Source: Acanthopleura granulata
Lineage: Eukaryota > Mollusca > Polyplacophora > Chitonida > Chitonidae
Reading direction: 5' to 3'
DNA: 64,000 nt
NCBI GenBank assembly: GCA_016165875.1
Contig: JABBOT010000080.1
Location: 49,248,032 to 49,312,031 of the forward strand
Part shown: piece after piece, positions 52,401 to 63,827 of the stretch
Layout of the letters: the number at the start of each line of letters is the position of its first letter
How positions within the stretch are numbered: position 1 is the first letter of the stretch
Position numbers and translations under genes: made by a program
Notes under the pieces: generated by a model
Databases searched by the model: none
Seen by the model: only the letters and a program-made list of their open reading frames with translations
What the model was told of the DNA's origin: nothing

Positions 52401-53089
52401 CTTGTGTGCTCTTCACTGAACACCTTGACAGAACACAGTGTTCTGGTGGGCTTATATTCTGGGACTTGTGTGCTCTTCACTGAACACCTTGACAAAACAC
52501 AATGTTCTGGTGGGCTTATATTCTGGGACTTGTGTGCTCTTCACTGAACACCTTGACAAAACACAATGTTCAGGTGGGCTTATATTCTGGGACTTGTGTG
52601 CTCTTCACTGAACACTTTGACAAAACACAATGTTCAGGTGGGCTTATATTCTGGGACTTGTGTGCTCTTCACTGAACACTTTGACAAAACACAATGTTCA
52701 GGTGGGCTTATATTCTGGGACTTGTGTGCTCTTCACTGAACACTTTGACAAAACACAATGTTCAGGTGGGCTTATATTCTGGGACTTGTGTGCTCTTCAC
52801 TGAACACCTTGACAAAACACAGTGTTCAGGTGGGCTTATATTCTGGGACTTGTGTGCTCTTCACTGAACACTTTGACAAAACACAATGTTCAGGTCATTA
52901 CGTTTTCTCTTTTGACAGAACATAGAATACGACAGAGATGTGGAGGTGATGCACAACCTGAGGGATGATGATGATGACAGTGATGAGGATGGAAGCAGTT
53001 TCCATGATGATTTAGAAAGCTCCGAGGATGAGGCAGAGAAAGTGAAAGATCGTGATTTAGAATGGGACGACTCCACACTGTCGTTTTAA
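19351..53089 (+). CDS. CLSTN: Calsyntenin, complete gene in 17 coding exons
   Basis: Type I membrane protein of the cadherin superfamily. In other animals calsyntenins act at synapses and link vesicles to kinesin-1. The 17 exons listed below join with matching phases into 2970 bases (989 aa plus stop); vertebrate members are about 955-980 aa. Order: signal peptide (1-22), two cadherin repeats (about 35-252), a linker with GKGCDRDTYS, LamG/LNS domain (about 345-560), a Cys-bearing ectodomain, a membrane-proximal stalk (822-865), transmembrane helix (about 869-889), and a cytoplasmic tail with EMEWDNTALNI (909-919) and LEWDDSTLSF (980-989), the W-acidic motifs that bind kinesin light chain. Two acidic clusters lie between them. 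Exon 1 was chosen because its ATG starts a good signal peptide and its donor phase fits exon 2. The ectodomain is diverged from vertebrates, but recognition is firm. Confidence 0.97.
19421..24052 (+). other. CLSTN: Calsyntenin intron 1
   Basis: 4.6 kb of AT-rich unique sequence between donor gtaagtcgg and acceptor ttgtaatttcag. I see no exon, repeat array or nested gene in it. Confidence 0.85.
24053..24202 (+). CDS. CLSTN: Calsyntenin exon 2: mature N-terminus, start of cadherin 1
   Basis: Codes residues 24-73, beginning EANRFDPRIISKN and including VVVLDQPLTAKDDDEMGEA, the family's first cadherin strands with a Ca-binding-type acidic patch. Acceptor atttcag, donor aa|gtaagt. Confidence 0.95.
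29425..29535 (+). mobile_element. SINE 3' fragment
   Basis: Contains tctgcccataaacctgac, then gtgaaaaatccttacagtg and gcattaaagaacaatc before an aaataaataaa tail. This is a diverged version of the 3' end of the SINEs at 38823 and 46367. It abuts the 40-bp array. Confidence 0.55.
29561..30120. repeat. 40-bp minisatellite, 14 copies
   Basis: Fourteen 40-bp units (ccttgtgggagtgcgtggtc, then gtgcggacatgatggttctg). Alternating gcgaacat and gcggacat units suggest an 80-bp higher-order unit. The minus strand stays open for up to 130 codons of His/Pro/Thr-rich repeat; there is no start context, domain or homology, so it is not called as a gene. Confidence 0.97.
36986..37187 (+). CDS. CLSTN: Calsyntenin exon 3: cadherin 1 core
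   Basis: Codes KLICGYKIHKREHNR through SISAYDCPDGARRYSD (residues 74-140). The ICG(Y/F)KIH and YDCPDG segments are family hallmarks. Acceptor ttttgcag; donor ccg|gtgagt, phase 2. Confidence 0.97.
38042..38231. repeat. 38-bp tandem repeat, 5 copies
   Basis: Five nearly perfect units containing gatttatctttgtggagg and atgatcggctctca. Confidence 0.97.
38823..39086 (+). mobile_element. Full-length tRNA-derived SINE next to exon 4
   Basis: The head ctccatggctcagtcggtta fits box A and gtgagttcaagttc fits a diverged box B. The body has aagcctcccaccaatgcgg, and the 3' end has gtgaaatattcttgagtac followed by an aaataaataaa tail. A 10-base imperfect target duplication (ttctgtgttg at 38813-38822, ttctgtcttg at 39087-39096) flanks it. 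Confidence 0.85.
39108..39316 (+). CDS. CLSTN: Calsyntenin exon 4: cadherin 1/2 junction
   Basis: Codes ARVIVRVTDKDESVPKF (inter-repeat linker), then VLKVSALDLDRSPEFGEIC and YKILTPNEPFSID (residues 141-210). The usual DxNDN linker is degenerate here. Donor acag|gtcagt, phase 1. Confidence 0.97.
39648..39788 (+). CDS. CLSTN: Calsyntenin exon 5: cadherin 2 end
   Basis: Codes KLDYSQRTNHILAVVAEDC and NIKVLKTCGWH (residues 211-257), the close of cadherin repeat 2. Acceptor atgagcag; donor catg|gtaagg. Confidence 0.96.
39789..40719 (+). other. CLSTN: Calsyntenin intron 5
   Basis: About 40170-40400 (cgacgtctgtctgtccac, then ttggcatgaggagcaaccc) looks like a dispersed repeat of the kind frequent in invertebrate genomes. 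Near 40630 a fragment matches part of exon 6 (aggcagtggcagaa). Confidence 0.6.
40720..40911 (+). CDS. CLSTN: Calsyntenin exon 6: linker after cadherins
   Basis: Codes GFPTHIDYLPGSGRKKLAS and LETKHIGKGCDRDTYS (residues 258-321). The GKGCDRD(T/N)YS segment is a strong calsyntenin signature. It includes an N-glycosylation sequon NIT. Donor tgta|gtaagt. Confidence 0.98.
40912..41808 (+). other. CLSTN: Calsyntenin intron 6
   Basis: Unique sequence; no repeat array or exon seen. Confidence 0.8.
41809..42084 (+). CDS. CLSTN: Calsyntenin exon 7: LamG/LNS start
   Basis: Codes EGSVDLLPSPSDATSW, IFGFDGKINAVEVP and LKDHFTMATWMKHE (residues 322-413), the first half of the LNS domain. The annotated donor is agag|gtgagt at 42085. 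Two further copies of this exon end and donor follow within 70 bases. Confidence 0.96.
42065..42156 (+). repeat. CLSTN: Triplicated exon 7 end with splice donor
   Basis: The 3' end of exon 7 (tgtatgtctgacgctagag then GT) is followed by two more versions with GT at 42116 (cactaaag|gtgagc) and 42151 (gacgctaaag|gtcagt). Read-through to the later donors meets a stop soon after LPV, so only the first gives calsyntenin. Confidence 0.85.
42157..43007 (+). other. CLSTN: Rest of calsyntenin intron 7
   Basis: Unique sequence without recognised features. The antisense open frame at 42531-42902 has no domain or splice support. Confidence 0.75.
43008..43207 (+). CDS. CLSTN: Calsyntenin exon 8: LNS middle
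   Basis: Codes MSRHHYSWFVHGDKLVLLKR and NDNQWHHYAISM (residues 414-480). In vertebrate calsyntenins I recall cysteines at HGC and VCDEEWHHY; here they are Asp and Asn. Donor gag|gtgggt, phase 0. Confidence 0.97.
43503..43632 (+). CDS. CLSTN: Calsyntenin exon 9: LNS
   Basis: Codes ASLYIDGKMLIPDANNP and STRLMVGACWQ (residues 481-523). The VGACW motif is conserved in the family. Acceptor ttttgcag; donor caag|gtgagt. Confidence 0.97.
43868..44015 (+). repeat. CLSTN: Acceptor-like tandem repeat before exon 10
   Basis: About four 29-38-bp units, each with (g)ttcaggat-type sequence followed by ctgactgtaattgag. CAG/GAG ends fall at 43880, 43914, 43943 and 43977, and the true acceptor ttgtttgttcag ends at 44015. 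The array therefore places several decoy-like 3' splice sites upstream of the real one. Confidence 0.8.
44016..44170 (+). CDS. CLSTN: Calsyntenin exon 10: LNS end
   Basis: Codes FFRGYLAGLYILNGKTESYR and VIKCLTNCKETLEF (residues 524-575), matching the family's F(R/H)G(N/Y)LAG and C-x3-C-(K/R)EG-like segment. Donor atg|gtgagt, phase 0. Confidence 0.97.
44631..44782 (+). CDS. CLSTN: Calsyntenin exon 11
   Basis: Codes TVSFNSDMTEVSITAQSL, VREVSYVNARSYPTPGRR and ALRVETGVV (residues 576-625), aligning with the family's HISYLN...PTPG(I/V)R stretch. Acceptor ggttgcgcag; donor gt|gtaagt, phase 2. Confidence 0.96.
45082..45338 (+). CDS. CLSTN: Calsyntenin exon 12
   Basis: Codes CAPKGEELTAAPSI, DVNSYIMVLSSEDPVISLS and an acidic stretch ending ETKKFNANIA (residues 626-711). 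The YIMVL...P.ISLS segment is conserved. The acidic part is lineage-specific. Acceptor cccttgtag; donor ctc|gtaagt. Confidence 0.95.
45732..45914 (+). CDS. CLSTN: Calsyntenin exon 13
   Basis: Codes SEDPFLLDKCTIRADPPMN and LKVERLTFPHNLMDMLSM through EGVVITG (residues 712-772). It matches the family's LD(T/G)CE(V/I)...ES...GV segment. Donor acag|gtaagc. Confidence 0.95.
46354..46626 (+). mobile_element. 5'-truncated SINE with perfect 13-bp target duplication
   Basis: Element 46367-46613 starts inside the tRNA-like head (gtcggttagcatgctaacgc), carries box B-like gtgggttcaagccc and the same body and tail as the SINE at 38823. TTAATGTGAAGGA at 46354-46366 is repeated exactly at 46614-46626, marking the insertion site. 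Confidence 0.92.
47915..48088 (+). mobile_element. 5'-truncated SINE of the same family
   Basis: Contains gggaacgtctgccagcag, ttccttccaccataatg and gtgaaatattcttgagtac then attaaacaccaata. It ends about 135 bases before exon 14. The left edge is approximate. Confidence 0.75.
48224..48369 (+). CDS. CLSTN: Calsyntenin exon 14: end of conserved ectodomain
   Basis: Codes HYELVLREIHYYHEDADKLS and FYVKCSTQDDRFTSNELKM (residues 773-821). It aligns with the family's YEE(V/I)L...YR and RKF(K/R)L.CSE.NGRY.SNEF. Donor acg|gtaact, phase 0. Confidence 0.95.
48370..49752 (+). other. CLSTN: Calsyntenin intron 14
   Basis: Mostly unique, with a short (AC)n near 49280. The last 90 bases stay open in frame with exon 15 from an ATG at 49666 (see findings). 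Confidence 0.8.
49666..49752 (+). other. CLSTN: Possible alternative first coding segment of calsyntenin
   Basis: An ATG at 49666 reads MSAAVVVVRFYLCLAVLYGE and on through TMSASLPQ straight into exon 15 in the correct frame. The start looks like a signal peptide. If transcribed from an internal promoter it would give a short protein with stalk, transmembrane and cytoplasmic tail only. An acceptor-like gtgaatttcag ends at 49626. It may be chance. Confidence 0.3.
49753..49885 (+). CDS. CLSTN: Calsyntenin exon 15: membrane-proximal stalk
   Basis: Codes ISAIHEEKIAAVHVAHAMK through HALTATAAPS (residues 822-865), an Ala/His/Val-rich stalk where family members are cleaved by secretases. Sequence is poorly conserved; the call rests on phase, position and GT-AG sites (cttcctcag; ccca|gtgagt). 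Confidence 0.85.
49886..50620 (+). other. CLSTN: Calsyntenin intron 15 with SINE tail
   Basis: A diverged SINE 3' fragment lies at about 50000-50108 (ttctccgcccataaaactgac, then gtgaaaggttcttaaatat and cagataaat). The rest is unique. Confidence 0.6.
50621..50823 (+). CDS. CLSTN: Calsyntenin exon 16: transmembrane helix and first W-acidic motif
   Basis: Codes VAIIVVCVGFLLFMIILGVI, the near-invariant calsyntenin membrane segment, then RIHAAHNRTR, EMEWDNTALNITVNPLE (residues 866-933). The first kinesin-binding motif reads WDNT instead of the usual WDDS. Donor cag|gtaagc, phase 0. Confidence 0.98.
51354..52895. repeat. 64-bp tandem array, about 24 copies, in intron 16
   Basis: Units (ttcaggtgggcttatattct, gggacttgtgtgctcttcac, tgaacaccttgacaaaacac, aatg) are nearly identical except the first, degenerate one. 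In each unit tgaacac pairs with gtgttca or atgttca, giving a small hairpin. Several units read ttgacagaacac, resembling the true exon 17 acceptor ttttgacag|aacata that lies 23 bases after the array. Confidence 0.97.
52919..53089 (+). CDS. CLSTN: Calsyntenin exon 17: cytoplasmic C-terminus
   Basis: Codes NIEYDRDVEVMHNLRDDDDD through LEWDDSTLSF and stop TAA (residues 934-989). The terminal WDDS(T)L motif is the second kinesin-light-chain-binding W-acidic site, and two acidic runs precede it. Acceptor cttttgacag. Confidence 0.98.
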   Translation, partial: NIEYDRDVEVMHNLRDDDDDSDEDGSSFHDDLESSEDEAEKVKDRDLEWDDSTLSF

Positions 53090-55490
53090 GGTCATCAGTT
53101 TGTGGAGTGTGAATCAAGTGCTTGAACGAGATTGTTAATTATTCCAAATTGCATTTCGAGGGTAAAAAAAGCCCTGATGGAACCTCACAAGAAAATTGAC
53201 CAACGCAATTGTTTTTTTTGTTTTTTTTAATGCATTTTTCCCACGAGCGTCTGTCTAGTAGGTAACTAGAGTGCTGAATGACTTTGTGCTGATCTCTTGT
53301 TAAACCATCGGGGGATTATGTCCAGTCAGGATTTTAAAGTTCAACCAGATAACTGGCCCAGCAATCCTGATGTGAATTGGTGGGAACATATCTTAAGGCG
53401 TTACGTGGAAAATGTGGTCTTAGAGTTTGTCATCTAGGTAGCAGTAGTTGTACATCATTGAACCACCAAACTGACGTGCTGCATTTACCTAGCCCTGTCC
53501 GGCGGAACCACGGCTGCTCCATGCTCTATCCTGCGTAGACCAGCAGATGACGATACCATGTGATGCTGCCCCACTCAGCTTTTACTCATGAGCCTCACCA
53601 GTTGTATCTGTAATCAGGACAAGCACTCGTGGTAAACCCTTTGTTGACAACTCCTGGTGTATGGGGTCTGCATTGGTATTACCAACATGTATTTCCTTCT
53701 GAAAAATAAGAATGCTGCCAAAGAGTGGCTGTTGATTTCTGTGTTAATGACTGCCTGTTGTGGTGGCTGGGGCAGGGTGGTGTGTGATTTCAAGGGTTGG
53801 GCTGGGATGTCTGGTTTCTAACATTCCACGGATCACTGGAATGTCAGAATGCCTCTTTGAATTATTACATGTGAAATTTACATACTTGTATACACACATA
53901 CATGGCTTGGTAATGTTAGGGTTGAAATTTATATATAACATGTATGGACAATGCAGGTCAGTTAGCACAAATTGTTACATTAAATGACCACTTGTAGTTG
54001 CATCCCTGAATGTACCTAGCGAGGGTTGCGTTTAGACAAACTTTTAACATCAATCATCTTAGCTGCTATCAGATTTGAGCATGTCAGTTTTAGAATTGTT
54101 TTGTTAAATGGGACAGAGCTCATTTTGCACTGTATGATATTGGGTTGGGGGGTAATATACTCCACTGTATATTTTGGCTGTTATTTGAGACCTGCATCAG
54201 ATGCATGCAGACCTACATATATTCCATCATTTTTGTCTTGCGTTGTAAGTATTTTGCTTTTTTCGACAAATGCCATGGTGTCAAGTTTGTCCAGTTGTGG
54301 TCTGTTATGTCTAATGTGTGTATATATATAGATATGTATGGCTCTGTCTCGAAATTTTACTGTGAAACTTACACGTCCTAGAAAACACTATGTTGTGAGG
54401 CTCTCAGGAGTCCAAATTTTCCAGTGAGTTTTGATCTCTTTTTTTTTCTGTTCTTTTAATTTCATTTTAATGCATAAAAAACAAATACCAGCAGTTGAAA
54501 ATTGAAATCTTCACAGTGTGAACTGACTACAGATTCCCCTTGGCCAACTCTCCCTTGGTGTTAGTCACCCTGGAAGATGTATTCAACAACTGCCATCATG
54601 AAGCATTTCCAGCTGCTGAATATTTCAAGTCTAGTTCGTCGAAAATCTGCCCTAGGGAGTGGATAGACAAATTCATCATCTGAAGCTTGAAACTCACAAG
54701 ATGAAAAAAGTGAAAAATAAGCCATGCATTTGTTTTGGACGTGAAGATTTTTATCTACTGGAGACAATTATGTAGTATGTTTATTTTAGGGCCCTAACTG
54801 TTTCGCTTCATGAATGATTGACTTTACTAACTACTTCATGGAGATTGTAGGCCAGAGAATGTCTGTGTCAATGTAACATTTCCAAAGATGTACATGTAAA
54901 TTTTGTTGTCCAGTGTGGCTAGTTCTGTGTCCGAGTTCATACTGGTACCTGTACTTGTACACAGCCTGTTATCATCATGGTGAACTAAGGTTTGGGTCGT
55001 ATACATGTGATTGTTGTAACTGAATTCTTATCGTACATTAACTCTGAACAGTGCAGAGATTCAGACCTGTCATAACAATTTTAATTGCTAATCTTTATAC
55101 CGCCCTCTTAGTTACATCCTTCATCACCAGTTTATCATGAAAGAATCCCCTGTAAGTTTTCTGTACCATTTTGTTAAAGTCTTAGTGGATAAATACACCT
55201 TTTTTGGTTTATTTATTTTCTCTTTAAATTTTCTCTTCAGTTTGCACCCCTCTTCATTTATAGGAATTGTTAAATTTGTAAAGATCTTAATATTCTGGGC
55301 ATTTAGTTCTAAAATACTGTGATTAAAACTATTGTTTAATATTATTTGTGAAAACTATCATCTGTCATATGTTAGGCTTCCCTCTAATGATGTAAAAATT
55401 CCTTCTGTTTTGTAAACTGTAATTTAAAAGGGGAATATTTAGTTCAGTTTTGTTTTGTCTTCCTGTTAATAAAACACCATAAATATAATA
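53090..55490 (+). other. CLSTN: Probable calsyntenin 3' UTR
   Basis: About 2.4 kb of AT- and T-rich unique DNA following the stop codon, up to the AATAAA at 55468. No other gene is seen in it. The length is inferred from the signal only; upstream ATTAAA-like sites (e.g. near 55322) could give shorter forms. Confidence 0.5.
55468..55473 (+). terminator. CLSTN: Candidate polyadenylation signal of calsyntenin
   Basis: Canonical AATAAA followed about 20 bases later by a GT-rich stretch (gtcttgtct). Confidence 0.5.
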
Positions 55491-57772
55491 AGTCTTGTCT
55501 ACTTCTTAACAAATGAGTTCCCTCTTAGAATGAATGAATATGGCTTAATGCCATATCGACAATATCTCAGCCATATCGTGGCGAAGTTTCCTCTTAATGT
55601 CACAGGTGTACATACACTTTCAGACTGACTTCAATCCCTGCTCTTCACCATTTTAGGGGACAGGTTGATATAAATATGACGTACATCTGATCAGCTGTCT
55701 GTCAAAGATAAAGTATGTGTGTTGTATGTGAGAAAGTGGATGGGTTACTTGACTGTTGGTGTACAGCAGGAGCTTTGGCTTCCCGGCAGATAGACTACAG
55801 TATTGATTCACCATGTACAGTACCCAGCTCCTGTTTCATATAAACTGACCAGAATTGTATTTCCTGATCATGAACCGGTTTTGCCTATGCTATGTCAAAG
55901 TCCACAACAGATCAAGAACAGTTGTGCTTCTGTTGAAAAACAGATAAATTGGCTTGAAACTCCAACTAAACCTGTACCTGGTAACTTCTCCTGGTGAAGC
56001 TATGTATCAAATTTACACAGGTTGTCACAGTATAGGCCATGTTTATCACGTCATGCGTAACCGTCAGGCAAAGCAAGCTAATCATATTAATACAAATACT
56101 TTCGCCAAGATATTCCAATCAGGTTACAATTCCATATAATTCAGAACTAAATCAAAAGAGAGCAAATATCAATATACCTTTGTCGAAACGCCTTCCTTCC
56201 CTCTTGCCCCCAGACAGTTTTGACAGCCATCACTGTTGTTGTCACCACAACTTAATTTTTGCACTACGAGTAACTGCTGAGGCATTCGGAAAACTAGTTT
56301 AAAGCCATTATTCCGTCCTAAAAAGATAGTTGAGAACCTATATGTTGGCACCCATCCTATCGTGCATGATTTAATAGATAAACAGAATGTTTATTCTCCA
56401 AGTTCCAGTTCAGTACAACTGAAAGAAAAAAGATCAGAAACCTGGTCCAAAGTGTTGAAATGAATAAATAATTCTTTATATCCAACTGACATTCATTTTA
56501 TTTCTTCACACTTTACCAGCACACAAACATGTGTCCTCTCATGCCTGAGACATTGTTTAGAAGTATGCTAGTATATGTTAACACAAAGTTTATGGCTAAA
56601 AACAGTTATGATTTTAAGGTGTAAAGCCTATTATGTTGCGATGATTCAAGGACTCACTCACAATTCTGTCTGGAGAGGTTTACAACTGCTACACTTACCC
56701 CTGTATGGTCAATCCCACTGACCGCTGACCACTGTGTCTGTGGCCAGGAGTGCTGCCTGGTGATAATGACACATTTAAGACCACAAGGAAAAATGGTTAG
56801 CTGAAGAAGAAACAACGAAGTCCAGTATTCTGCTCCAATGTTTATTTGCAAACTGTTCAATATGTAAAGCTGAGGTTGTTTTGTTCCAGTGACCTTTGTG
56901 CACTGTACTTCACAAGCTGTGCCACAAAAACCTCACAAATTCAGACAAATCTACGTACAAAATCCGTCAACACTAGCCCATTAGCAAAATATAAAAATTG
57001 GTAATGTGAGAAAAAATAATTTGAAATCTTACAGAAATAATGATATATATTTGATGTATATTCTTGTTACACAATGGAGATACTTATGCAATGTAGTAGC
57101 TAAGTACATGTGTACTCAAATGTGAACACTGGCCAATGATTCCAAAACCTGAACTCTGTTCTCACGAAAGGCAGTGAACTACTTTGATCTGTGTAATTAA
57201 TATCACGGTCTTCATTTACACAAGCATGCGCGTATGAAATTAGGAATGAATATACACTGTATATAGGTGCATGTATATGTACCGTGAAAAATTATGTCAA
57301 TAAACCTCTCAAACAAACACATATATGGAATTTCACAAAATAGTAATAATAATACCTTGAGATTAAAATGTAAAATTATCACCACAAAGATCATACCAAG
57401 TTTACACGAAACATTTCTACAACCATAACAAAAAACACAGGCAAGACATGAAATGCAGTGCAATGTTTGCTGTGATGTACACGATCACACATTAAGTCAT
57501 ACATTCCTGTACACACATTTATGTAATTGGCTTCACAAGTAGTATGAAGAGCCTAGGCCAGCCACTGACTGCTCCACCAGCCACACCACACTTGACAGCA
57601 TCAAGAGTAGACTGGTTACATCTATCAAAGTTAAACAGATCCATCTTTCCTCACGAAAACAGGATGGAGGAGCCTGCAAACACATGGGCAGGCTGCCCCT
57701 AGACATGAGAATTAGCACTTGTACACTGAAGTGTAGACTTGGCAAATTTTTCTTGTAATAGCCTGTTCATTT

Positions 57773-57975
57773 TACACCTATACAGATACAGTACACTGAC
57801 TGACTTCTCTAGGCTAATGTACACCTATACAGATACAGTACAGTACACTGACTGACTTCTATAGGCTAATGTACACCTATACAGATACAGTACACTGACT
57901 GACTTCTCTAGGCTAATGTACACCTATATAGATACAGTACACTGACTGACTTCTCTAGGCTAATGTACACCTACA
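57773..57975. repeat. 47-bp tandem repeat, 4 copies
   Basis: Units contain tacacctatacagatacagt, acactgactgacttctctag and gctaatg. The first-to-second junction carries an extra cagta. Confidence 0.95.
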
Positions 57976-59363
57976 GTATAGCCCCAGCAATGTATGTGAC
58001 AACATACGAACAGCAACAGTGAGGTAGGCTCTCCTTCATGTAGAGGTAACAAAGAGCCAGTCATACAGAACAGTATCTATGAGCTCCACAAACACAACGG
58101 CAGCAGGCCTGAGCAATACAGGTGCACCCATAAATGGATGTCACACATGCTGCACCCACCTGGCAGACACATTAATCAACTCAGACATTAAACTACCTGC
58201 TCATGTAATCCGACTCGGACTCTCACTGCAGGGCCTACTGAAAATCTCTTCAGCGTCCTGAACAATTATAGAGGCATACCCACAACAGTATGTCATATCC
58301 AATAAGAACTCTTCTAAAACTGTCCACTTCACACTGAAATTCCTATTTGGTAATAACTAGTATAGAAAAACTATTACACAGTTGGCTACAGCATGTTTTC
58401 ATTGTCCTTCAGAGGCCTTCATGTACACAACTGCAAATGGTGACAAGTATGGTATAACTATATAACATTTCTCAGACATTATTCACTGTTTTCCACATTA
58501 GGTTATTGCAATGAACATAAAATCTGAGTAAAGATTAATGAATAAATTTTGCATAAATCCATGCACAATGTTTGATCTTGGATTGTTGATCAGTGATCTT
58601 GTGTGCATTTGTTCCCAGGAATACCATGATGCATGCACAAACTGATCAGCCAGAAACATTTAATATATAAAGTATACATGTATATATATATATATGTAGA
58701 TATATAGATAAATAGATTATTGTGCATGTATGGAATTAGATCTTCATTTAAAGAGTACATATAAATATTGTTCTACAAATGCAGCTGAGCAATAATACTT
58801 GTGCAACAGTAATGCTTAACAGTCACACAGTACAAATCTGCAACATATTGCATTTTGCACAATGTCACTAGTTATCATGAAGAAACAAAAATTTCAAAGG
58901 AAAATCAGATTCTAGTATCATATGTTGGATGGATTCACTATTTATCAAAACAATGATGTATTTTTTTTAACTTTTAATGATTCTGTAAGCGAATCGTATT
59001 TGAACAAAAACCATGTAAACTTGCCTTGTCACATGTCAAATGTTCAGCCGACATACGTCCAGTTTACCATCAATCCAGTTGGAGAAAATATACATACTGT
59101 ATATTGACTAAGAATGCATAATCATTACAGAGGTATGTAATGCCAAAAAATATATGTACCTTGCCCCGGGTTGCTTTTGTTCTTTAAGGTCAAAGATGAA
59201 TAAATGACCAACCCTCCCCAAAATGACCAGCTATTCTTCTCTCAGTGCCATCACCCACATTCACACCATTGTTGTGAATCAGTCATATGAATCAAGGATC
59301 AATCTGTCAGCTCTTCCTCTTTCCACAACGTGCCACACATGCAGAATTTTTCACCTCAATGTA

Positions 59364-59369
59364 TTTATT
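59364..59369 (-). terminator. Candidate polyadenylation signal of the ABCC gene
   Basis: AATAAA on the minus strand, about 785 bases past the ABCC stop. Other minus-strand AATAAA sites further on (e.g. about 56496) are alternatives. Confidence 0.3.
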
Positions 59370-60153
59370 CACTGTGCCCTCAACACTGTGCCCAAGAATA
59401 TTTCACTTCATTGACAACGTTCATGTTTATGTCTGGTCAGGAGAACAGAGTCCCCAGAGAACATCATTACGCTGTGCTTAGTAATGTGCATATCTGCTCA
59501 TAGAACAAAGGGCTAATCAATTGAATCACCTGAGTCAGTGAAGGCCGTTACATTTTTACCTACGAGAAATCTGCCTGACTACATACCTGTGGAGTTAACA
59601 GGAAAACCATTCCAAAAGAGGGTTAACACAAGGGGCCCATTTTCATGAAGAGTGTCTTTCATCAAACGTAACTACCATGGCGATCTATATCTCTACAGCA
59701 TGTCATCATGGCAAAAACTTTCGACATAGCTAACACTTTGACCTCAAGTCAGCAATATTTCAGGCATCTCTTGACGAGGAACAGACAGACAGAGCTAAAT
59801 GTAACATTTGTTTCTGATTAATTACACCTGCAAACATGGGCATGTACTTAGTAGAAACCAGAGAATGTCCCAGAACAATGCAAAATGTTCAAGCAGCTTC
59901 ATGACAGCCAGCATGAAGGACATGTGATGTATACGTGTAACAGTTCACTAACATGGATTCATTCCTCACCCAACACAAACACACAAAAAAAGGGGAACAA
60001 ATCTTTAAAAAAAATCTTGCAGTAAAGCTGCAAATATGTAGAAAAAAATTGTTCAATCACTCTTCAGCAACATACATCACCACCATAATGAGCTGGCTGT
60101 GAAATATGAAGACAATCTAACAGCTGCCATTAGTGCACACCTGAAACTACAGG

Positions 60154-62719
<2,566 letters not shown>

Positions 62720-62726
62720 TTATTTG

Positions 62727-63827
62727 CCATGCATATATGGGAGACACAGGTCGTGGACATGTATCGGAGACACGGGTCAAGGGCATGTATAGGAGACACA
62801 GGTCATGGACATGTATAGGAGACACAGGTCATGGACATGTATCACAGACACAAGTCATGGAAATGTATATGAGACACGGGTCATGGACATGTATAGGAGA
62901 CACAGGTCATGGACATGTATAGGAGACACAGGTCATGGGCATGTACAGCAGACACAGGTCATGGACATGTATTGGAGACACGGGTCATGGGAATGTATAG
63001 GAGACACAGGTCATGGGCATGTATAGGAGACATAGGCCAAAGGCATGTATAGGAGACACAGGTCATGGGCATGTATAGGAGGCATGGGTCATGGACATGT
63101 ATAGGAGACACGGGTCATGAACATGTATAGGAGACATAGGTCAAAGGCATGTATAGGAGACACAGGTCATGGGCATGTATAGGAGGCATGGGTCATGGAC
63201 ATGTATAGGAGACACGGGTCATGAACATGTATAGGAGACACGGGTCATGGACATGAATAGGAGACACGGGTCATGGGAATGTATAGGATACACGGCTCAT
63301 GGGAATGTATAGGAGACATGGGTCATAGACATGTATAGGAGACATGGGTCATGGGCATGTATAGGAGACATGAGTCATAGGCATGTATAGGAGACACGGG
63401 TCATGTGCATGTATAGGGAGACACAGGCCATGGACATGTATCAGAGACACGGGTCATGGGAATGTATAGGAGACACGAGTCATAGGCATGTATAGGAGAC
63501 ATGGGTCATGTGCATGTATAGGAGACAAAGGCCATGGACATGTATCACAGACACGGGTCATGGGAATGTATAGGAGACACAGGTCATGGGCATGTACAGC
63601 AGACACAAGTCATGAAAATGTATAGCAGACACAGGTCATGGACATGTATCACAGACACGAGTCATGGACATGTATAGGAGGCATGGGTCATGGACATCGA
63701 TCGGAGACACAGGTCATGGGAATGTATAGGAGACACGGGTCATGGACATGTATAGGAGACACGGGTCATGGGAATATATAGGAGACACTGGTCATGGGCA
63801 TGTATTGGAGACACGGGTCTTGGTCAT
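62727..63827. repeat. 26-bp minisatellite, about 42 copies
   Basis: Units of the form acatgtataggagacacggg plus tcatgg, with frequent variants (cagac for gagac, tcaaagg). It lies in the intron upstream of the third-last ABCC exon. Plus-strand open frames across it are repeat by-products. Confidence 0.97.

Larger units (their letters stand above)
55491..60153. other. Region between convergent genes
   Basis: No protein-coding gene recognised. About 55540-55595 (tggcttaatgccatatcgac, then ctcagccatatcgtggc) resembles a fragment of a dispersed repeat. Much of the right part may be ABCC 3' UTR. An AT-simple tract lies near 58680-58710. Confidence 0.6.
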
